A DNA stretch of 64,000 nt from Hevea brasiliensis (taxonomy: Eukaryota; Streptophyta; Magnoliopsida; Malpighiales; Euphorbiaceae). The stretch covers positions 66,481,144-66,545,143 of the forward strand of contig NC_079507.1 of NCBI RefSeq assembly GCF_030052815.1, given 5' to 3'. A program made the position numbers and the translations under genes. Of the stretch, positions 57,932 to 64,000 are shown in pieces (the first letter of the stretch is position 1; each line of letters opens with the position of its first letter). Under the pieces are notes generated by a model, which saw only the letters and a list, made by a program, of their open reading frames with translations, searched no databases and was not told where the DNA came from.

Positions 57932-60900
57932 CAAATAAATAAAATTGCTACAGAATCAGTTCTCGAGGTAATAAGGGTATTATGTAAGCTAAAGGATAAG
58001 AATAGAAATCATACGATAAAAGTATGACTGTAATTTCCTGAGTTCTTTTGTAACTTCATATTGTTCAAAACAATAGTATAATCTAATTATAATAGTGTTA
58101 AGAGTAATATATTGGCAAAGATAAATCATAGAAGGCCAATAGATAAAGAAAGTGCAGAATGAAGGTTTGGACAATTGATTGCAGATGCAATATAATCTAA
58201 ATGCTAGTAGAAGTACTAGCTAGAGTGGTCAAAGGACCAAATCTGAGTAGCACAGACATATGATAACGTGGTAGAGACTCTGAAAGATATAGTTAGCAAG
58301 TACAGCTGTCATGTTAGGAAGAAGAATGGAACCAGGGATAGAATAGTCAAGTTCTATTTTGAGTAAGACAAAAGAAATAAATGAAAGGACAACCTGAAGG
58401 GCGCATAATAAAAGGAACAAAGTTAAGATGTAGGGTAGGCTAAGTGTTATTCTTGGCAAGGTAAATGACAAGGACGGAGAACCCAAAATGGGACCACATT
58501 AGTGAGAACAGCGATGGAGATATGGAATCTAGCAATGTGATACTCATAGCATGATGTAGTTGAGGTAGTGCCAGGGGCTAAAATATAGAGCTTGGAGTTA
58601 CATGATCAGATCATACTTTATCTATTCCTTATTCCTAAAGTGAAGTGGATAGCAATGGGGCAAGATTCTTTTAACTTGTTAACAGTATCAAGAAGATTAG
58701 GCGAGGGATACAATAATAATGAGCAAAAGCTAGAAGGTGTGCAGTGGTATTGCAGACTATCTAATTAGGCAGAGACAAATGAGTTAGTAAGTAGTAAGTT
58801 GAATAAAAGTCAATCTAAGGGATTAAATAGGTATGATGAGAGGAAAAAAAAATGATAGACAATGACACATAGGCTTTAGGTTAGACCTTTGAGATAGTGA
58901 GAAGGTAGTTAGAGGTTTGTTATGAATGTTAGGCAAACATTTTTAGTGTGATCAACAGAATCACCTTGCAGTGAAGCAATAACGACAGAACAACAGTAGG
59001 GGTAGAATGAAAAGTGACGAGTCTGGGTGGTTATAAATCACTAGAAAGTTCAATGATCAAATTAATGACCATAGATAAGGGTGGAATTAGTGTTGGAAGA
59101 ATCTATTAGTAAGAGAAATCTTTCAGGAATCAATAAAAGTTAAGGGCACAATATAAACGATGATAGATATGAATCATAGGTCGAGTATAATTAAAGTTAA
59201 TAAATTATAAAATATTATATCAGGAAGGACAATGGTACGGTAAAGGGTTCATGCAAATGATACCTTATAGGTAGAGCACAATTGTGCTAGGAGATGACGA
59301 AATTTGAAAAGAAAGACCAAGAAACATAGGTTAAACGTTATTATATGGACAATCGGGCGTAGTTGAATATAAGAGAATATTTTTCTTTCTTTTCAAGTTT
59401 AGCTTGTGCTATTGGTTTTAGAGGGTTATATAAAAAACAGAGACTAAGGCAATGAGACCTAGTTATTTGAGATTTTGAAAGGCACCAATTCATATACAAT
59501 TTCCTGATATGAGAATGACAGCAAGTGCATACCTAGTGTTAAGTATGAAAGGACGATCAGAGTACTGACAAAAGTTAAATTGAGTTAGCTACTAAGGCTT
59601 GCAACTGTTTTAAACTATGAGCTAGATGAAGTACTATTTATGCATGAGTTTCAATAGATGAAATTGTTGCTGATGGGTAATTTGAGGTTGAAGTTTGGAA
59701 AGCTGTGGGCAGTATATGTGATTATATTAAGGAGAATGAACACATGAAGTATCTTGTTTGGAATTAAGGCATGACACATATTTCCCACAGCCGTGTTAGT
59801 TCAGATGGAACTTATAGTTTATAGGGCTCCTATCCATCCAGGATGAGCAATTTCCTACTAATGCTAGTAGGGGATGATAATGTTCTAATAGTTAAGTTGG
59901 AAAAGGAGATACAAAAAGAAATTTCCATAGGTAATTATAAGTGTTACATAAGGTGAAGAATGTGCTTGTTGGAGTAAATCGTAAGGTTAGAATTCCCGAA
60001 GTAATAGAATTAGTAATCAAGATAAGACTAAGAAATAAAATGAAAGTTAAAGTTGATGATGGAATGGACATCCTTGAAGGAAAAAGTATAAGAATGAGAG
60101 AAAACAAAGGTTAAAGAATAAGTACAGTAGGTTGGAAAGATATCAACAATAGTAGAAACAGGAAAAGGAAGTGAATAAGATCCAAAGGACAGGAAGAAAG
60201 CTCGGTATAGCTGGTTATAATGATGAGGATAAGGAGGAATAGGTATGCTAGGAACACACTAAGAGATTTTTAAAACAAGTTATTATGAGATGATAGATTA
60301 AAGGAGTAATAGAGCCTCGATCTGAGTGCTAATGTGTCAGAAGTAGGCCACATACTAAGAAGCTATAGGAAGAAGTCTAGATATTTCCATTCCAAAGAAG
60401 GAGTAAGAATTGATAAAGTCGCATTGGATTGAGTTGTCAGGGAATATAAACACTTTTGTTACCTAGAAGGAGAGACCCAGTTTACTTTCCAATGTTGATA
60501 AATGATACACTTGGCCCTTGGAGGAGACTCTACCTGACTAGTTACATAAGATGGATAGAGGATTGGTCTAAGTACCTTAGTAATGACTCAAAAGAGATTA
60601 AGAATTTGAAGTAGCATGGGAGTGAGAAGATTTATAGGTGTTGACCACTGAGGTCATAGGAAGAGTGAAGATCTCGAACAAGATGCCTAGATTAGGTGCT
60701 ACAGGAAAGCTACTCATAGGATACCATGGAATAAGGAACATAAGTTATGTCATTGGGAAAACAGAAATTATTAAAAAAAAGGAATGATGACTGAAGTCAC
60801 CAAGAGACATGTTGGGGCGTAATAAAAGTGAGGTAAGCACCAAAGTTGATTGAAGTTATGAAACATCAAGTCAAGAACAGTGAGGTATAGCGAATACTTG

Positions 60901-61144
60901 AAATGTCAGAAAAATGGTCAATGAATAGTAACAAGATAAAAGCCCTCTAGAAAGAGATGATGACAAATAGGACACTATAGTAGAATGAGAGAGCGGTAGA
61001 ATGTCATATATAATATACAAAGAGTTTGAAGAATAAAAGTTTTACCAATCTATGCATAGCTGGAGGAGTAATGATTGCACTTGTTCCGATAATCTTCTTT
61101 TCCATATCTCTTGTTTCTTCGAAAATTCGAGGACGAATTTTTCT

Positions 61145-61158
61145 TAAGGGGGGAAGAA
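61145..61158 (+). promoter_or_regulatory. Polypurine tract
   Basis: AAGGGGGGAAGAA directly before the right LTR; it primes plus-strand DNA synthesis in LTR elements. Confidence 0.87.
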
Positions 61159-61622
61159 TGTAACAACTCAGAAAAAAAAAAGGTTCAAAAAAAAAAAAAC
61201 TGGAGGAGGACCCCCCCCCCCTCCCCATTTTTTCTCTTCTCTCCTCTCCTCCCCTCTCTTCTTCTTCTTTCTTTCTCCGGTGACCGGCCGGCGACTTCCC
61301 AAGCGGCTCCCCACCCGACCGGCTAGCCTCCGGCGACAGCAAGAGCCACCAGAAACGGCGGCAAGAGAGGGAGGAGAGAGAGAAAACGCTCACATGGCGG
61401 CGGCTTTCGCGCGATTCGGCTAGTCCGACGTCCGATCATGGCGATTCATGTGGCGTTGGAAAGCTTGTTCGAGCTTTCTTTTGATACCAATTTGCAGCAA
61501 ATGGAGGTCGGATGAGTGAGATATGGAGGAGAGAAGTTTCGGGTTTTTCAAGCTTTTTCGTCAGATCTAGGACGATCCGACCGTTGGATCGACGATCCGA
61601 GACCACCTATGGATTGAGGAAG
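61159..61622 (+). repeat. Right LTR, truncated by nested insertion
   Basis: Matches 54223-54690 closely up to GGATTGAGGAAG, where the next LTR starts. The missing remainder may continue beyond the window. Confidence 0.87.
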
Positions 61623-64000
61623 TGTCACACCTTACCTCTCTGTAAGGCATAACATGATCCCGTAGAATACCTAATGAACTACCGAACTTCACCTACCGAT
61701 AACTCATTAGGTACCCTACAAGGGATTTTAAAACAATTTTCTTATTGTTGACAAGTAGTGAGCATTTTCTAGTAAGTACTTCAAACATTTAGTTAAAATT
61801 AAAACTAGTTAATATGTTGGTCCATTTTAGTTTTTCATAAATTCTATAAAAATTTTGACAGAGTTTCCTCTGTATTTTGAGAAAACCGTTCTTCAAATAC
61901 CTGTAAAAAGCACTTCTAAAAATTTTTCTCAACCACTACTTCAATTTCATACTCAATCCCAATCAATTTCTCAACACATTTATCAACTTTCAAATTTCAA
62001 ATCCACTATCCAATGATCATCAAAATATTAGCTATCCATTTCATTCAAATTAAATAAAATAGTTGTACTCATATTTCATTAGAGACAAAATAATTTATAT
62101 GCATTCTTATAAAATTTATATCAAAAGAAATACAACTAAACTTTATTACCAACTTCGTACAAAATTTTTGTACAGCTGCTCAAGACCCATTTACATGTCC
62201 ATACATTTATGTGCAATATATACATCAAAAGAAATATTTACAGTTAGGGTATAAATTATAACCGGAGACTTCAAGCTGATGACTCCTCACACCTCGGCTC
62301 ATCGCTTCCTCTAGTCTCTGTATCTGCGACAGCAATAGAAGCTATCGCTGAGTACTAGGACTCAGTGGTGCACAACATACTAAAATAACCTTTATGCAAA
62401 ACTAAAATCACATTTATTCAAAATTTTGGTTAAACATGCGCATTAAACACAAAACATAAATCATGAGATTTTAATACGAACCAAGTTCATTTCAAAGTAT
62501 CAAAACACATTTCATAAATCCCACAGTTAGATCATGCCATTCGAAACAAATAGAATCTCAATAGCCAGAGGCTAAAGAGAAATCACATCACAAGGCTAGC
62601 TAGCTCAAATATATGGATATCCATTCACATCCTCTTCTACTGGCACACCTCAACACTTCTCCAGAGAAGGAATCAAAATTCGAAACTAATTACCCCCACT
62701 AGTCGTGCTAGTGAGGTGTTCAAATATATGGTCATGACACTGTGGTTTCAAAACTTATCTTAACGATTTGTTAAACATTGCTATTTCAAATATACATAAT
62801 AACTTTTACAGTTTAAATCAAAACATCATAAATAATGTCACAAATAAACTTTGAACAATTCCAAATCACAAGTACAATACATATTTCGTTCACTTTATCA
62901 ATGAATTTTAAAGAATGGAGATGTTGTGCACAAACGTTGCTTAGTCGTCCCTTAGCCTCGACTCGGTTCCTCGGGTTCCTTCCCGATATTCTTTTCAACT
63001 GAAACACACAATTTTATAATGTTTCAGTACTAGAACTTAACACAAATCCAAAATAAATTTAGCTTCACATTTACCTAGTTCTAACGTGTTAAATTCAACG
63101 TTCTCGAAATTTTTGTGTTTCGGGTTACTATTCACTACACTATTTAAGTCAAATAGTTGACTTTCTAAGGCTTAATAAGTATGGGAACTCCAACTTCACC
63201 CACATACCACATTTTGGTCATTAAATTTGTTGGTTTTGGTCATTTTCTCAAAGCTTAGGTCTTTAGGCAAAATTGTCAATTTTGGTTTTGAGTCCTAAGT
63301 TGCACTGTTTCATTGGTCCTTTTACTGTTAGAATTTGGCAAACCTTCCTTCATAGAAAATGTTCCTTATTGTCTTAAGTGTATTCTCATTTTTGAATCAC
63401 CCCAATTGGAGTTTTGTAACTCATGTTATAGCCAAAATACAATTCGCTCACGCAATCGCTCATGCCGCAATTTTGGTTCTAGCAGATTTTTTTATCCAAA
63501 TTCAGTAATTTGATCAAGTTAAGTCCATAATTTGGTCTAATTTCCTTCATACGAATGTTCTACTAAGTCTTAGGTTTCCATCGGTTCAAGAATCGCCTAA
63601 ATCGGAGTTTTCTAGAGAGAGTTATAGCTATTGGAACTTTACTGTTCAAATGGAAATTTGCAGTTTTGCAGGTTCAGTAACTCAATTTTGCTCAATCATT
63701 TGATTAGGTTAATGGCATAATTTGGGGTGGTGTTCTTCATGAAAGTTTTAGATCTATATCTTATCTAATTACTGGTAAAATTTCAGGTCATTTTGACCTT
63801 CCTAGCTTGAGTTATGACCAAATGAATAATTACTGTTCATTTGGTCAGTTTGTGCAGTGGCAGCCTGCTCTCATTTCACTTTGGTCAATTGGTTCACTAA
63901 GTTTTGGTCAGTTTTTGGCCATGGTTCCTTAATGAAAATTGTGCTATTTTATGTCTATTTTCATCCCCAATTGGTGTCATATCAATTGAACTTGTAAAAT
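61623..64000. mobile_element. Nested LTR-type sequence, running off the window
   Basis: Starts abruptly with TGTCACACCTTACC inside the right LTR of the previous element, as an LTR terminus would. Some middle parts (about 62290-62390) resemble 55590-55660 of the previous LTR, so it may be a related Ty3/gypsy LTR in the same direction. Orientation and length cannot be settled. No coding region is recognised to the window end. Confidence 0.55.

Overview
This is plant nuclear DNA, very probably from a eudicot. It is AT-rich, has introns with GT/AG borders, and is packed with plant LTR retrotransposons that use plant tRNA primer sites. It also carries hAT-like MITEs and a CACTA end, and shows no bacterial features. 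The genic theme is a degenerate tandem cluster of TPS-a type terpene (sesquiterpene) synthase genes. The N-terminal style of the synthases loosely suggests Malpighiales, but the window alone does not fix the species.

Layout. Positions 1-5008 hold the 3' flank and exons 7 to 2 (partial) of TPS copy 1 (minus strand), cut inside exon 2 by a 14.5-kb Athila-type Ty3/gypsy element (5009-19561). Positions 19562-20760 hold a minisatellite and a CACTA-transposon end. Positions 20761-26800 hold TPS copy 2 (minus), a heavily mutated pseudogene. Its exon 2 is split by a small copia element that kept gag and protease only, and part of gene plus element was later inverted. Positions 27062-34010 are an old Athila-like LTR with a complete 5.5-kb non-autonomous element nested inside it (5-bp target duplication). 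Positions 34030-40850 are a repeat-rich spacer and TPS copy 3 (minus), which has promoter and all seven exons but a 22-bp frameshift deletion in exon 5. Positions 40900-48600 are relics of further duplicated units with two paralogous LINE fragments, each hit by a different hAT-like MITE. Positions 50690-52920 are TPS copy 4, a shredded plus-strand relic with a LINE fragment inside it. From 53570 to the end lie an LTR fragment, a 7.4-kb LTR element (54223-61622) with long LTRs but no recognisable polyprotein, and another LTR nested in its right LTR.

How it fits together. Copies 1 and 3 are recent duplicates: the same sequence runs along 1-5008 and 34861-39797. Copy 2 is an older paralogue. Pieces of the same 3' flank recur near 41290-41670 and 44250-45500 without any gene, so more units once existed. 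I find no intact terpene synthase gene in the window. The best, copy 3, would stop after about 369 of an expected 556 residues, before the NSE/DTE metal-binding motif.

The most unusual non-genic signal is a 12-unit, roughly 73-bp array of nested TGCAT/ATGCA half-palindromes (10625-11475) inside the Athila element. The same motif recurs in both of its LTRs and in a second internal patch. The other Athila-like LTRs here carry different short palindromes in the equivalent place. All calls come from reading the sequence; no database search was run.
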